Assembly (NCBI RefSeq): GCF_040530035.1
Contig: NZ_JBEWCD010000001.1
Location: 372,001 to 436,000, forward strand
Direction of reading: 5' to 3'
Source of the DNA: Roseibium sp. HPY-6
GTDB taxonomy: Bacteria > Pseudomonadota > Alphaproteobacteria > Rhizobiales > Stappiaceae
Length of the DNA stretch: 64,000 bases
Part shown: positions 25,744 to 35,700 of the stretch, piece by piece
Position numbering within the stretch: the first letter of the stretch is position 1
Layout: each line of letters starts with the position of its first letter
The notes under the pieces: generated by a model
The model's database searches: none
What the model was told of the DNA's origin: nothing
Seen by the model: only the letters and a program-made list of their open reading frames with translations
Program-made: the position numbers and the translations under genes

Positions 25744-27147
25744 GTGCTCCCGAACAAAAACAAAAAAGTGGCACTGTGGTCTATGCGTACAATAGCGGCC
25801 CTCCTTTTGAGCGTTTGCCTGGTTGAAGGATCCTATGCGGCGGATCTCCGGCAAATCGTTCAGGAAGCTGTTTCAACGAACCCGGACGTCTTGGAGTCTG
25901 CGGCCAACAGGCGCGCACGCGACTATGAATATCGCCGTTCCCAGGGTGCTTTCCTTCCTACGCTGGACCTTTCAGCCGAGCTGGGTCCCGAACGTCTGGA
26001 TCGGCCCAACTCATTCAGTGCCGAAGAAAACGACAAGTGGCGGTTTTCAAAAGAATTCACAGTGACCGTGCAGCAGCTGCTCTTTGACGGCTTCACTTCC
26101 GTGAACGAGATTTATCGTCAAAGCGCACGGGTCGATGGCGCTGCCTTACGAGTAATGGAGCGATCTGAGGCAATCGCGCTCGATGCAGTGGAATCCTATA
26201 TCGACGTCCTCAGAAGCACAGCCATCCTCGCCAAGGCAAGGATGAACGTTCAAAAACACCGCCGCATCTTCTCCGATGTCCGGCTTCGTTTCGAGGGTGG
26301 CGAGACCGGTGCTGCGGACTTGGCGCAAGCACGCGAGCGCGTCGCAGCCGCCGAGGTCATCGTTTCGGAAGTGCAGCAGTCTCTCCTGGATACTATCGCG
26401 AAGTTTGAGCGCGTTGTTGGGAAGAAGCCGGCTTCACTTGCACCGGCAAAGCCTGCAAGTCTTCCCGGCGGATCCGTCAACCAGCTTGTTGATTCCGCTG
26501 TTCAGACGCATCCGACCGTTCGCGCCGCATTGGCTGACGCAGACGCCGCGAAGTTCGAGTTTGAAGCCAGCAAAGGCAACTTCTTGCCGGAGGTCGCGCT
26601 GCAGGGACAGGCGACCGTTGGGGATGACGTTGGCGGTATCGAAGGCCGGAACAACGAATATTCAGGTAAGCTTGTGTTCTCCTGGAACCTTTATAATGGC
26701 GGCCGTGATACGGCGCTGTCACAGGAATACAGCGAGCGCTTGACCGAAGCCCAAATTCGCGTCGACCGGGTACGGCGGGAGTTGAAGGAAGGCATCCAGC
26801 GCTCCTTTGCAGCTGTCAGCACAACGACCAACCGGATCCAGTCACTGCGCGAACAGCTTGCTGCAAACAGACAAGTGGTAGAGGGCTATCGGCAGGAATA
26901 CGACATCGGACAACGCACCCTGCTTGATGTCCTGAACGCCGAGAATGCGCTTTTCAACAGCGAGATCGAGTTGATTTCGGTTCGTGCCGTTTATGCGTTT
27001 TCCACGTATCAGCTCAGAGCGACATCTGGTGACCTTCTGGCCTATCTGAGCGTTTCGCCTCCACCTGAGGCGGCAGACGGCCAGCGCGAGGCGGCGACAA
27101 TCCTGCCAAGGAATCCGCTCAACCTCGAGCCGTTACGTAAATTCTAA
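25744..27147 (+). CDS. TolC family outer membrane protein of a type I secretion system (LapE-like)
   Basis: A 467-residue trimeric outer-membrane channel protein. The signal peptide is MRTIAALLLSVCLVEGSYAA, preceded by 13 residues if the GTG at 25744 is used. That GTG has GAAGG before it, whereas the ATG at 25783 has the tidier signal peptide. The two TolC repeats are visible: an N-terminal half beginning LRQIVQEAVSTNPDV and a C-terminal half beginning VNQLVDSAVQTHPTV, each followed by long coiled-coil helices and a YNGG-type strand. It starts the operon with the ATPase and adaptor genes, and should export the giant adhesin encoded downstream. Confidence 0.88.
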   Translation: MLPNKNKKVALWSMRTIAALLLSVCLVEGSYAADLRQIVQEAVSTNPDVLESAANRRARDYEYRRSQGAFLPTLDLSAELGPERLDRPNSFSAEENDKWRFSKEFTVTVQQLLFDGFTSVNEIYRQSARVDGAALRVMERSEAIALDAVESYIDVLRSTAILAKARMNVQKHRRIFSDVRLRFEGGETGAADLAQARERVAAAEVIVSEVQQSLLDTIAKFERVVGKKPASLAPAKPASLPGGSVNQLVDSAVQTHPTVRAALADADAAKFEFEASKGNFLPEVALQGQATVGDDVGGIEGRNNEYSGKLVFSWNLYNGGRDTALSQEYSERLTEAQIRVDRVRRELKEGIQRSFAAVSTTTNRIQSLREQLAANRQVVEGYRQEYDIGQRTLLDVLNAENALFNSEIELISVRAVYAFSTYQLRATSGDLLAYLSVSPPPEAADGQREAATILPRNPLNLEPLRKF

Positions 27148-27339
27148 CGTTTCAACCGCATATTTGGTTTGCCGGAGCACCGGCAAGGCAATAATTTACG
27201 TTGAAGACCGCAGGAAGGAACTTTCCGGAAAGCGTCTGCCTTATTCGGGCACCACGTTGTGTTGCATAGACCGGATGTCTCAGGCCGACCCGCTCATGGA
27301 AAACCTGGACGGTGACAAAGCCCGTGGCCCGCATCCAAT

Positions 27340-29544
27340 ATGCTGCAAAAAAGCACCGAAGAAACTTCAGAAAAAAACACCGCACCGCAGGAGTCTGCTG
27401 ACAAGGACTCGCTTGCGGGCGCGTTGAAATATATTGCGCGCGTGCACGGGTTCCATGTAACCGATTCTGTCATTTGGAACGGTTTGCCGAAGACAGGGAG
27501 CCGGCTCTCCGTCGGCATACTCGGCCGGGCAGCCGCCAATTGCGGCCTGAATGTCCTTCCGGACAAGAAGGACCTTGACTCAATACCCTTAGCGGCACTC
27601 CCCTGCATCATCGCGATGAAAAACTCCGACATGCTTGTGCTCACTGGCATGAACAAGGATGCCGGAACTGTCGAACTCGTCGACACATCGCGTTCACCGG
27701 ACAAGCGTCAACATGCGTTGGATGAAATCCGCGACAGCTACAGCGGCTACGCAATTTTCTTTCAGCTTGTGAACGATACATCCGGTTTGAGCGAGCGCGC
27801 ACTCGGACCAAGTGGACACTGGTTCTGGAGCACAATCTCTGCCTTTTGGCGAGACTACATCCATGTCGCCGTCGCAGCCCTCCTGATCAACCTTCTGGCC
27901 CTCGCCTCGCCCTTGTTCACGATGAATGTCTATGACCGCGTGGTGCCGAATTTTGCGATCCCGACACTCTGGGCCCTGGCGATCGGTGTCATCCTCACGC
28001 TGATTTTCGATTTTATTTTGAAGATCGCTCGCGGACAGATCATCAACGTTGCAGGCAAGCAGGCGGACAATGCACTTGCCAGCAAGATATTCGCCCACGC
28101 ACTTGCAATCGACTTCGAAAAGCGCCCTGTCAGCTCAGGCCAGTTCGCCAACCACATCCGCGAGTTTGAAAACGTTCGCGAATTCATCACATCCTCATCT
28201 CTGGTTTCGATCATCGATGTCTTTTTCATCGGTATCTTCGTTGCGGTTCTGTTTTTGCTGGTCGGACCGATTGCGATCGTTCCGCTGATCGCGGTGCCGG
28301 TCGTGCTCGCCATCAGCCTGTTTGTGCAGGCCCCGCTTTCGGGTGCCATTGAGCAATCGCACAGGGAAAGTGCGATCAGGCATTCCATTCTGGTTGAGAG
28401 CGTTGCCAACCTCGATACGGTTCGCGCTTTGAATGCCGAAGGCCGGATGCAGACCAAGTGGGAACGCTCTGTTGCGGCGAGCAGCGCAGCCATCATGAAG
28501 GGGCGGTTCTGGGCGCTGATCGCGCAATCCGGCACAGGGCTGGTTCAGGCTTCGGTCTCAATTGCCATCATTGTCTGGGGTGTCTACCTCATCCAGAGCG
28601 GCGACATAACAATGGGCGCATTGATTGCCGCGATGATGCTCTCTGGTCGGGTCCTCGCGCCGCTTGCCAATGTTGCCAACACGCTCACACGCCTGCGCCA
28701 GACGCTGCACTCTTACAAGATCCTCGACGAGGTGATGTCGACGGATACCGAGCGCAAGCCGGGACGTACTTATGTCAACAAACGCATTGCGTCCGGTTCG
28801 GTTGAGTTCAAGGGTGTGAATTTCCGGTATCCGGGCGCCGAGGATGACAGTCTGAAAAACATCTCCTTCAAGATCACACCAGGAGAAACTGTTGGATTGA
28901 TCGGGCGCGTCGGCTCCGGCAAAAGCACGATTGGCCGCTTGGTATCCGGACTTTACTACCCCTCAAACGGTACTGTTCTGATCGATGGGACCGACACCCG
29001 TCAATTCGACCCCGCGGATTTGCGGTCAAATGTCGGATTTCTGTCACAGGACAATGTGCTCTTCAGCGGCACAGTTCGCGAAAATATCAGCGCCGGAGAC
29101 CCGTTCGCCGACGATGATGCGCTCGTTGAAGCAGCCCGGATTGCCGGTGTTGAGGAATTTGTGGCGCAAAGCCCGCTTGGTTACGACCTGCAGGTCGGCG
29201 AAGGTGGCCGTTTCCTGTCCGGTGGTCAAAAACAAGCAGTTGCGCTGGCGCGTATTTTGTTGAGAAAACCGCGCGTTCTCTTTCTGGACGAGCCTTCCAG
29301 TCATCTCGACCTGGCATCCGAACGCCGTTTGATCACACGACTGATGGACTTCAACTCACCTGATACAACCGTCATTATCAGCACGCACCGCATGAGCCTC
29401 GTTGAACTGACGGATCGCCTCATCACGCTCGATTTCGGCAAGCTTGCCCTTGATGGGCCACGCCAGGAGGTCTTGAAAAAGCTTCAGGAACTCGGTGCGG
29501 TCAACGCCGCCAATCAGCAAGGCACACAAGGCGGTGCGTCATGA
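27340..29544 (+). CDS. Type I secretion ABC transporter/ATPase (LapB/LssB-like)
   Basis: A 734-residue inner-membrane exporter. The N-terminal 130 residues have the fold position of a C39 peptidase, but the catalytic Cys is missing (SLAGALKYIARVHG). This is the C39-like domain that holds RTX substrates without cutting them. Six membrane helices lie between about 165 and 440. The ATPase has Walker A GRVGSGKS at 522-529, signature LSGGQ at 626-630, and Walker B LFLDEP with Asp650-Glu651. Its stop overlaps the adaptor gene start by four bases. No clear ribosome site precedes the ATG. Confidence 0.92.
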   Translation: MLQKSTEETSEKNTAPQESADKDSLAGALKYIARVHGFHVTDSVIWNGLPKTGSRLSVGILGRAAANCGLNVLPDKKDLDSIPLAALPCIIAMKNSDMLVLTGMNKDAGTVELVDTSRSPDKRQHALDEIRDSYSGYAIFFQLVNDTSGLSERALGPSGHWFWSTISAFWRDYIHVAVAALLINLLALASPLFTMNVYDRVVPNFAIPTLWALAIGVILTLIFDFILKIARGQIINVAGKQADNALASKIFAHALAIDFEKRPVSSGQFANHIREFENVREFITSSSLVSIIDVFFIGIFVAVLFLLVGPIAIVPLIAVPVVLAISLFVQAPLSGAIEQSHRESAIRHSILVESVANLDTVRALNAEGRMQTKWERSVAASSAAIMKGRFWALIAQSGTGLVQASVSIAIIVWGVYLIQSGDITMGALIAAMMLSGRVLAPLANVANTLTRLRQTLHSYKILDEVMSTDTERKPGRTYVNKRIASGSVEFKGVNFRYPGAEDDSLKNISFKITPGETVGLIGRVGSGKSTIGRLVSGLYYPSNGTVLIDGTDTRQFDPADLRSNVGFLSQDNVLFSGTVRENISAGDPFADDDALVEAARIAGVEEFVAQSPLGYDLQVGEGGRFLSGGQKQAVALARILLRKPRVLFLDEPSSHLDLASERRLITRLMDFNSPDTTVIISTHRMSLVELTDRLITLDFGKLALDGPRQEVLKKLQELGAVNAANQQGTQGGAS

Positions 29545-30854
29545 AATCGGGCGACTGGAACTACGCACACGATATACGCGACATCATCCAGACACGGCCG
29601 CCACGCTACACCACAAACGTCATCCGGATTGGTTTGGTGTTGTTTGTCGTGATGCTTGCGTGGGCGTATTTTGCGACGCTTGAGGAAGTCACGCGAGGAG
29701 ACGGACGCGTTGTACCCTCGCGCCAGATCCAGGTTGTCCAGGCGCCGGAACGGGGCATTGTCGAGAAGATATTCGTCCAAGAAGGTGACATCGTCGACGA
29801 AGGTCAGCCGTTGATCGAAATCGACGATACGACTTTCTCCTCTCAACTCGGCGAAATCCGCCAGCGCCGTTGGGCGTTGATGGCGCGCGTTGCGCGGCTC
29901 GATTCCGAAGCCGACCAGCAGCCGTTGGTGTTTGCAGAAGAACTGGCGCAGGAAGCCCCGGGCATCATTCGGGAAGAGGAAAACGTGTATCAGGACAAGA
30001 AGGCCAGCCTCGACAACGAACTTCGCGTTCTTCAGAACCAGTCCTCGCAGCGCGAGCAGGAGTACCAGGAACTTCTTGCCAAGCAGGCGAAACTCGAGAC
30101 CGTTACGGAGATCATGGAACGGGAAGTTGAAATCAAGCAGAGCCTTTATGAGCGAAAGGTGCTGCCTGAGATTGAGTTTCTGCAGCTGCAACGCCAGCTG
30201 AAAGAAAGCGAAGGCGAGCTGGCCATCACCAGGGCATCCGTGAAGAGAGCTCTGGCGGCACGCGAGGAAGCAAATGAACGCTCCAGCAGCGCCGTTGCCA
30301 CGTTCGTTTCCGAAGCAAGCCAAGAGCTCGCCGAAGCCCGAGGTGAGCTCGCAGTCATCAACGAGACGTTGAAGGGGGCAGCGGACAGGGTGCGAAGGAC
30401 CGAGCTTGTTTCACCGGTCAAGGGCATTATTAACAAGCTGAACATCACGACAATTGGTGCGGTGGTTCAGCCCGCGGCGGATCTGGTTGAGATCGTACCG
30501 CTTGAAGACACGCTTCTGATCGAAGCACGGATCCGCCCAAAGGACGTTGCGTTTCTTCACCCGGGCCAAAAAGCACAAGTAAAAATAACAGCTTATGACT
30601 CTTCAATATATGGCGGACTTGAGGGCAATCTGGAGAGGATCAGTGCAGACACCACCGAAGACGAGGAAGGCAACCGCTTCTTCCGCGTCATGATAAGAAC
30701 AGATAAAAACTACCTCGGCCCGGACACTGAACCTTTACCAATAATACCAGGAATGGTTGCTTCGATAGATATATTAACCGGGGAGAAAACGGTCCTGGAC
30801 TACATCTTGAAGCCGATCAAGAAAGTTCGGGACGAAGCACTCAGGGAGCGCTGA
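29541..30854 (+). CDS. HlyD family type I secretion periplasmic adaptor (LapC-like)
   Basis: A 437-residue membrane-fusion protein linking the inner-membrane ATPase to the TolC channel. One membrane segment near residues 32-52 is preceded by a short cytoplasmic region. A barrel-sandwich half motif GDGRVVPSRQIQVVQAPERG starts the periplasmic part, followed by a long coiled coil (about 100-290) and a closing lipoyl-like half VSPVKGIINKLNITT. The C-terminal MPGMVASIDILTG-like segment (IPGMVASIDILTGEKT) is the HlyD family signature. Translation is coupled to the ATPase gene through ATGA. Confidence 0.92.
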   Translation: MKSGDWNYAHDIRDIIQTRPPRYTTNVIRIGLVLFVVMLAWAYFATLEEVTRGDGRVVPSRQIQVVQAPERGIVEKIFVQEGDIVDEGQPLIEIDDTTFSSQLGEIRQRRWALMARVARLDSEADQQPLVFAEELAQEAPGIIREEENVYQDKKASLDNELRVLQNQSSQREQEYQELLAKQAKLETVTEIMEREVEIKQSLYERKVLPEIEFLQLQRQLKESEGELAITRASVKRALAAREEANERSSSAVATFVSEASQELAEARGELAVINETLKGAADRVRRTELVSPVKGIINKLNITTIGAVVQPAADLVEIVPLEDTLLIEARIRPKDVAFLHPGQKAQVKITAYDSSIYGGLEGNLERISADTTEDEEGNRFFRVMIRTDKNYLGPDTEPLPIIPGMVASIDILTGEKTVLDYILKPIKKVRDEALRER

Positions 30855-30884
30855 CGTCTCGGCAATAAACGAGGCGATCGGCAG

Positions 30885-31841
30885 ATGGAACACGGAGCGA
30901 CCGCGCCGGCACTACCGGCTGCGAAAAGGACGGTATTGCGTCCGTTTTGGCAGGTATGCATTTTGGGCCTGTCTTTGAACCTGTTGTCTGCCACTTCATC
31001 TGCTGAAGATACCCCTCGCCTTTCATCTGACAGAACAGACACAACGGTCTTCAGTGAAAATTCCATCGAGACCGCCTCTTCCACAGCGCCTCACGCTGTG
31101 CCAGGCCAGGTCAAAACTGCGACCCGGATTGCGCTGTCGGAAACGCGCAGCGATCTGATTGGCAAGCCACGGTCCAAGCCGGAACGCACAAACCCAAAGC
31201 TCGCACGAAGCGCCTCCGCTGACCAACGTTCTGCCCTTAGCCCAACAAGGCTGTTCGGGTCGCGCGGCAAACCTGTCTCGATTTCACCCGTTTCGCAACG
31301 CTGGCAACGCGCGCTTTCGGAACTGGAAAGTGCGGCACAAGGCACCGATCAAACAAGGCACGGATTTCGTGCCTATTCGGCGATCCTGGAACAGGTTCGC
31401 CCGTTGCGGCGCGGTCTGCAGATCCCGAAAGTCAACTACATGGTCAACCGCCTGCTGGCCTATCGGGAAGACAGTTTTCTCTACAAGAAAGGTGAGTACT
31501 GGGCGAGCCCGGTAGAGACGCTCAGCCGGCGTGCAGGCGACTGTGAAGACTATGCCATCTTAAAATACACATTGCTTCGCGACCTGGGCATCAAGGATGA
31601 GGACATGCGCATCGTCGTTTTGCGCGACACTGCGGCTCGCCAATATCACGCGGTTCTGTCTGTTCGCCACAATGGCAAGTGGCTTATCCTGGATAATCGT
31701 TTCTCGCGCGTCCGTTTCGAGCGTGATCTTCCGCATTACCAGGCGCTCTATTCGGTGAATGCTGCCGGCGAATGGAGCCATACGCCCAACAAGGGCAAGC
31801 CGGTCAATCTGGCCGCACGGCTCAAGTCCGCAACACGCTGA
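30885..31841 (+). CDS. lapG: LapG-like periplasmic transglutaminase-type cysteine protease
   Basis: A 318-residue bacterial transglutaminase-like cysteine protease (BTLCP). The catalytic triad is visible as Cys220 in GDCEDYAILKY, His255 in RQYHAVLSV and Asp270 in LILDNRF, with spacings close to those of Pseudomonas LapG. A hydrophobic segment near residues 22-40 should export it. About 110 low-complexity Ser/Thr/Arg-rich residues precede the protease domain, which is unusual. LapG cuts surface adhesins after a TAAG-type motif when cyclic-di-GMP is low. The adhesin here has such a motif. It lies 30 bases after the adaptor gene. Confidence 0.9.
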   Translation: MEHGATAPALPAAKRTVLRPFWQVCILGLSLNLLSATSSAEDTPRLSSDRTDTTVFSENSIETASSTAPHAVPGQVKTATRIALSETRSDLIGKPRSKPERTNPKLARSASADQRSALSPTRLFGSRGKPVSISPVSQRWQRALSELESAAQGTDQTRHGFRAYSAILEQVRPLRRGLQIPKVNYMVNRLLAYREDSFLYKKGEYWASPVETLSRRAGDCEDYAILKYTLLRDLGIKDEDMRIVVLRDTAARQYHAVLSVRHNGKWLILDNRFSRVRFERDLPHYQALYSVNAAGEWSHTPNKGKPVNLAARLKSATR

Positions 31842-31937
31842 GTGGAAAGCCGTCACATTCTGGCGCTTCTGCGGCACATCACGATGAAATAGACTTCGGC
31901 ACCTGCCCTATGCAGACAGGCGTGTTATACGCTGCTT

Positions 31938-32681
31938 ATGAAAAAGCAAAATCAATCCGGATTGATTCGCAGCTCCCTCATGCTCACGCCAGCGCTTTGC
32001 CTGGCATTAGTAAGCTGTGTGTTGTCGGCTTGTGTCGTTGCCGGCGGATATCTGTTGGCGGATCGGCAAAGGTCCACCCTCGTGTCAGAGGAAAAGGCCG
32101 CGTTAGAGCAGCGCGAGAAACTCGTCAGCGCGCTTGAGGACGCGAGTCTGATCCGTCCGCGTCTTCGTTTGGAAGAATTGGCGACTTTGCCGCTCGTCCC
32201 AGAATTTGTCGCGCTCGCAATCGCGCAGCCGGAAAGCCTGGAAACCCGCGAGTTGGAAACGTATCTGCTGACCGTGCTTGAAGCCGCAGGCCGGGAAACC
32301 GGTCTCGCACGCATCGCGCTTGTGGATGCCCAGGGAGCGGAAATCCTGAGCACAGGAGGGGCCGCTTCCAAACCTGAAGCAGGTCCGGAAAAAATGGTCG
32401 AAGCGGTGGTTGAAGATTTTGAGAATCCGGGAACGCCGGCTGGAAAAATCAAAGGCTACATTTCGCGCGAAACCGAAACCATTTTGCTGGCCCAGGATGG
32501 GAATGCGCCGTCGACAACATCGAGCATTCCGGGCGGCGCGTCCCTGCTTTCGGGGGGCAAGGCTTTGGTTGAAATTCCGAACACGACCCGCTCACTCGCG
32601 ATCATTGCAGGCTTGTCAGTCTTGGGTACCGGATTTGCAGGCGCATTTCTCCTGCGCCGCCGCAGACACCGCGAAGCTTGA
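31938..32681 (+). CDS. Bitopic membrane protein with periplasmic sensor-like domain, next to lapG
   Basis: This 247-residue protein is not recognised by name. A first membrane segment lies at about 13-38. A periplasmic domain of some 170 residues follows, with a helical start (EEKAALEQREKLVSALEDAS) and a Cache/PAS-like strand GLARIALVDAQGAEILSTGG. A second membrane segment lies near 220-238, and the tail is only RRRRHREA. The layout copies the input half of a LapD-type receptor, helix-sensor-helix, but no HAMP, GGDEF or EAL follows. Its position 96 bases after lapG suggests it acts on the protease or adhesin. That is inference. Confidence 0.65.
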   Translation: MKKQNQSGLIRSSLMLTPALCLALVSCVLSACVVAGGYLLADRQRSTLVSEEKAALEQREKLVSALEDASLIRPRLRLEELATLPLVPEFVALAIAQPESLETRELETYLLTVLEAAGRETGLARIALVDAQGAEILSTGGAASKPEAGPEKMVEAVVEDFENPGTPAGKIKGYISRETETILLAQDGNAPSTTSSIPGGASLLSGGKALVEIPNTTRSLAIIAGLSVLGTGFAGAFLLRRRRHREA

Positions 32682-32740
32682 AATCACCTTTTGGCTGACT
32701 TCGCACTACCAGCGTAACCGCTTTAATCATTACGTCAGAA

Positions 32741-32764
32741 AAAAGCGGGCTAAAGCCCGCTTTT
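32741..32764. terminator. Bidirectional intrinsic terminator between the secretion operon and the adhesin gene
   Basis: AAAAGCGGGC (32741-32750), a TAAA loop, and GCCCGCTTTT (32755-32764) form a ten-pair stem with an A tract on one side and a T tract on the other. It therefore works in both directions, ending the + strand lap operon and the - strand adhesin transcript, which converge here. Confidence 0.85.
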
Positions 32765-32783
32765 CAGTCTTAAATTCAGTTCC

Positions 32784-35700
32784 TTAGGCAACGTTTACCG
32801 GAATCTGCGCTTCGCTTCCTTCAACATCGAGCACGACACGAATTGTTTCGCCCATCGAGCTATGATTTTGAAGCGTCGCTGCATCTTGCCAGTCGTGCGC
32901 TGTGCCTTGACCGTCAAGGTCAACTTCCAGCCTGACTGCGCCGTCCGCCTGTTTTTCAGCGCGGACAAATTCACCGGCATTCGCAGCCGTTGCAAACGCT
33001 CCGTCGAGAAGTTCTCCAAGATCGATTTTGTCGCCGTCTGCGAATGCATAATCCGTAATGATATCGGCCTCGGCAAGCGAGTTGAGGACAAACGTGTCTG
33101 CGCCGCCGCCACCGGTCAAAGTGTCGGTACCGAGACCACCTATCAGAACGTCATCCCCATCAGTCCCGACAAGGATGTTGTCGCCGTCGTCGCCTTTGAT
33201 GACAGATCCCGTAACCAGAGTACCCAACTCGGCAACATCAGCTGAAGCCGCAAGACTTTCCGTCTGTGTCTCATTGTCAACGGTGGTGTTCGTCTGTTCT
33301 GCCGCTGCAACCGGTTCGGACGACGAGGTGGTTTCGTCTGCTCGAACTTCAATCTCGACGGCTCGGGTCACAACAGAACCGTCGGCATGGACGAGTTCAA
33401 GCTCGACTGAGTCTCCACCCTCATACCCTGCAGCGGGAGTGAACGTCACCGTGAAGTCATCAGAGACGGAAACTTCACCGTGTTCTGGAGCGCCGGTAAC
33501 CGCGATCTGAGACAATCCCGCCTCGACTTCTTGTGACGATGCGGAATAAAGCACCAGCGCAATTCCGGCTGCGATTGCCGTTGATTGACGCACGGTTTCT
33601 TCAACGTCCTGTCCATCTTCGGATGCGACAGAGAAAGAAACACCGGCATAGCTGCCTGTGCTGCCGTCGGCTTTCGAAAAAGAGCCTTCAGCGTAGATGG
33701 AATTGCCTTCCTCATCCCGATAGACACTCTCAGCCTCAAGGCTGATTGCCTCTATTCCAAGCGCTTCCAAAGACTGCAATTCACCTTCTTGCGTCACGCC
33801 GTCGGAATTCGCATCCTGCCAGACTTTGATGGTGTCAAATGCAGCATCATTCTTATCGATCACACCGTCGGAGTTGGCGTCAAGTGAGGCAAGCGCTTCG
33901 AGTGAATCCGCATAAGAACCACCATTGAAGATCTCCGAGAACACTTCCGTGCCATTTTCGATTGCACCGGAACCGTCGAGATCAGCGACCAGCAGGCCAT
34001 CGTCTTTTCCAACCCATCCGGACTGCTCGACCTCACCGTCATTGTTATGATCAAAACCGACACCCGCCGCTGCCGACACCAGCTCGATCCCGTCACCGTC
34101 CAGATCAAGCACAATCGGGTCTGATCCAAAACTGAAATCTGAGGCATCAAGGTCTGTCGAAGAGACACCTTCGATCACCGCCACAAACTGATTGTTGACG
34201 TTGTCGAAAATGGTTGCATTGCCCGAACCGTCGTCTCCGACCGAAATATCGGCGTAGGTCAGCCCCCCAGTGATTACAATCGTGTCGATACCGTCCTGGA
34301 AGTCGGTAACGCGATCAGCGCCGGAAAGCAAAGCACTGCCCTCTCCGGCTGCAAACACGAACCCATCTGCACCAGCACCACCGGTCAGCGTGTCTTGATC
34401 CGCACCGCCTGCAAGCTTGTCGGCACCGGAACCACCAATCAGCCTATCGTTACCCGCCTCACCAAACAGAGCATTTTCACCACCCGCTCCTGCGATCAAA
34501 TCATCGCCGCCACGGCCCCAGATCGTATTGTCGCCCGCATCGCCAACGATGATGTCCAGTGAATTTGAACCAATCAGGTTTTCAATGCTCACCAGATCAT
34601 CGTGTTCGATTGTATTGTTGGCGATGCCTTGCGTCAGTGCAGTCCAGCCCAGGCTTCTGTTGGCGATCGACGTGACCCAGGATTGATCCATTCGCGCAAA
34701 AATCCCAGCAGAATCGCCAGAATAGTCTGCGACATCAACACCTTCACCACCATCAAGAAGGTCAAAGCCGGAACCGCCGGCGAGGCGGTCGTTGCCGTCT
34801 TCACCGAACAGCTGGTCATTGCCGGCAAGGCCGCCGATAAAGTCTCGGCCATCCCCACCCTCTATGACATTGGCTTCATCGCTTCCGATGATGAGATCGT
34901 TGAAGTCGGTCCCAATGATACTCTCAACATCAACGAGATCATCGTGCGCAATGGTACCATCGGCAATTCCCTGGGTCAGAGCGGTCCATCCAAGCGACCG
35001 GTTGGCCGCAACTGTCGCCCAAGGCTGATCAAGACGCACATAGACCGCTTCGGAAGTAGCAGAATAGTCAGCCGTATCGATTCCGGCACCACCGTTAAAC
35101 GTATTGATGCCGATCCCGGCAAGGAGCAGATCTTCGCCGCCATTGCCGTTGAAGACAACGCGGTGATCGCTGCTTACACCGGTCGTATCGACGGTATCGG
35201 TTTCGTCTCCACCGGTAAACGTAATTGCCGTTGCATCGAGATCCGTACCGCTGAAGTCGCCAGAGACGATGAGATTGTCGGCCCCGCCCATACCATTGAT
35301 GTCGATATGATCGATATTGTCGAGTTGCGCCACAATCGTGGAGGCACCATTTCCGACGGCGCGTGACACGACCACTTCGGTATTCGGGTCAAGCGTTTGT
35401 GCGGCCCCACCAAGTCGCGCGTTGTAGTCGGCAACCGTTTCGACATAGAAAGTTTCGTCAGTGGTATCGCCGTTTACGACAAACGTATCCGTTTCCGTAT
35501 CACCGGTCCCGCCGAGCGTACTTCCCTGAACCTGATCCTGGCCGTCTCCAACGTTCCAGACGAGCGTATCGTCCCCGCCGCCGCCAATGGCCACATCGTC
35601 CCCGGCGCCGCCGACGATTAGATCGTCGCCGTCATTTCCAGAGAGTGTATTTGCCTGATCATTTCCGACAAGAATGTCATTGCCTGTGCCGCCGGTAGCG

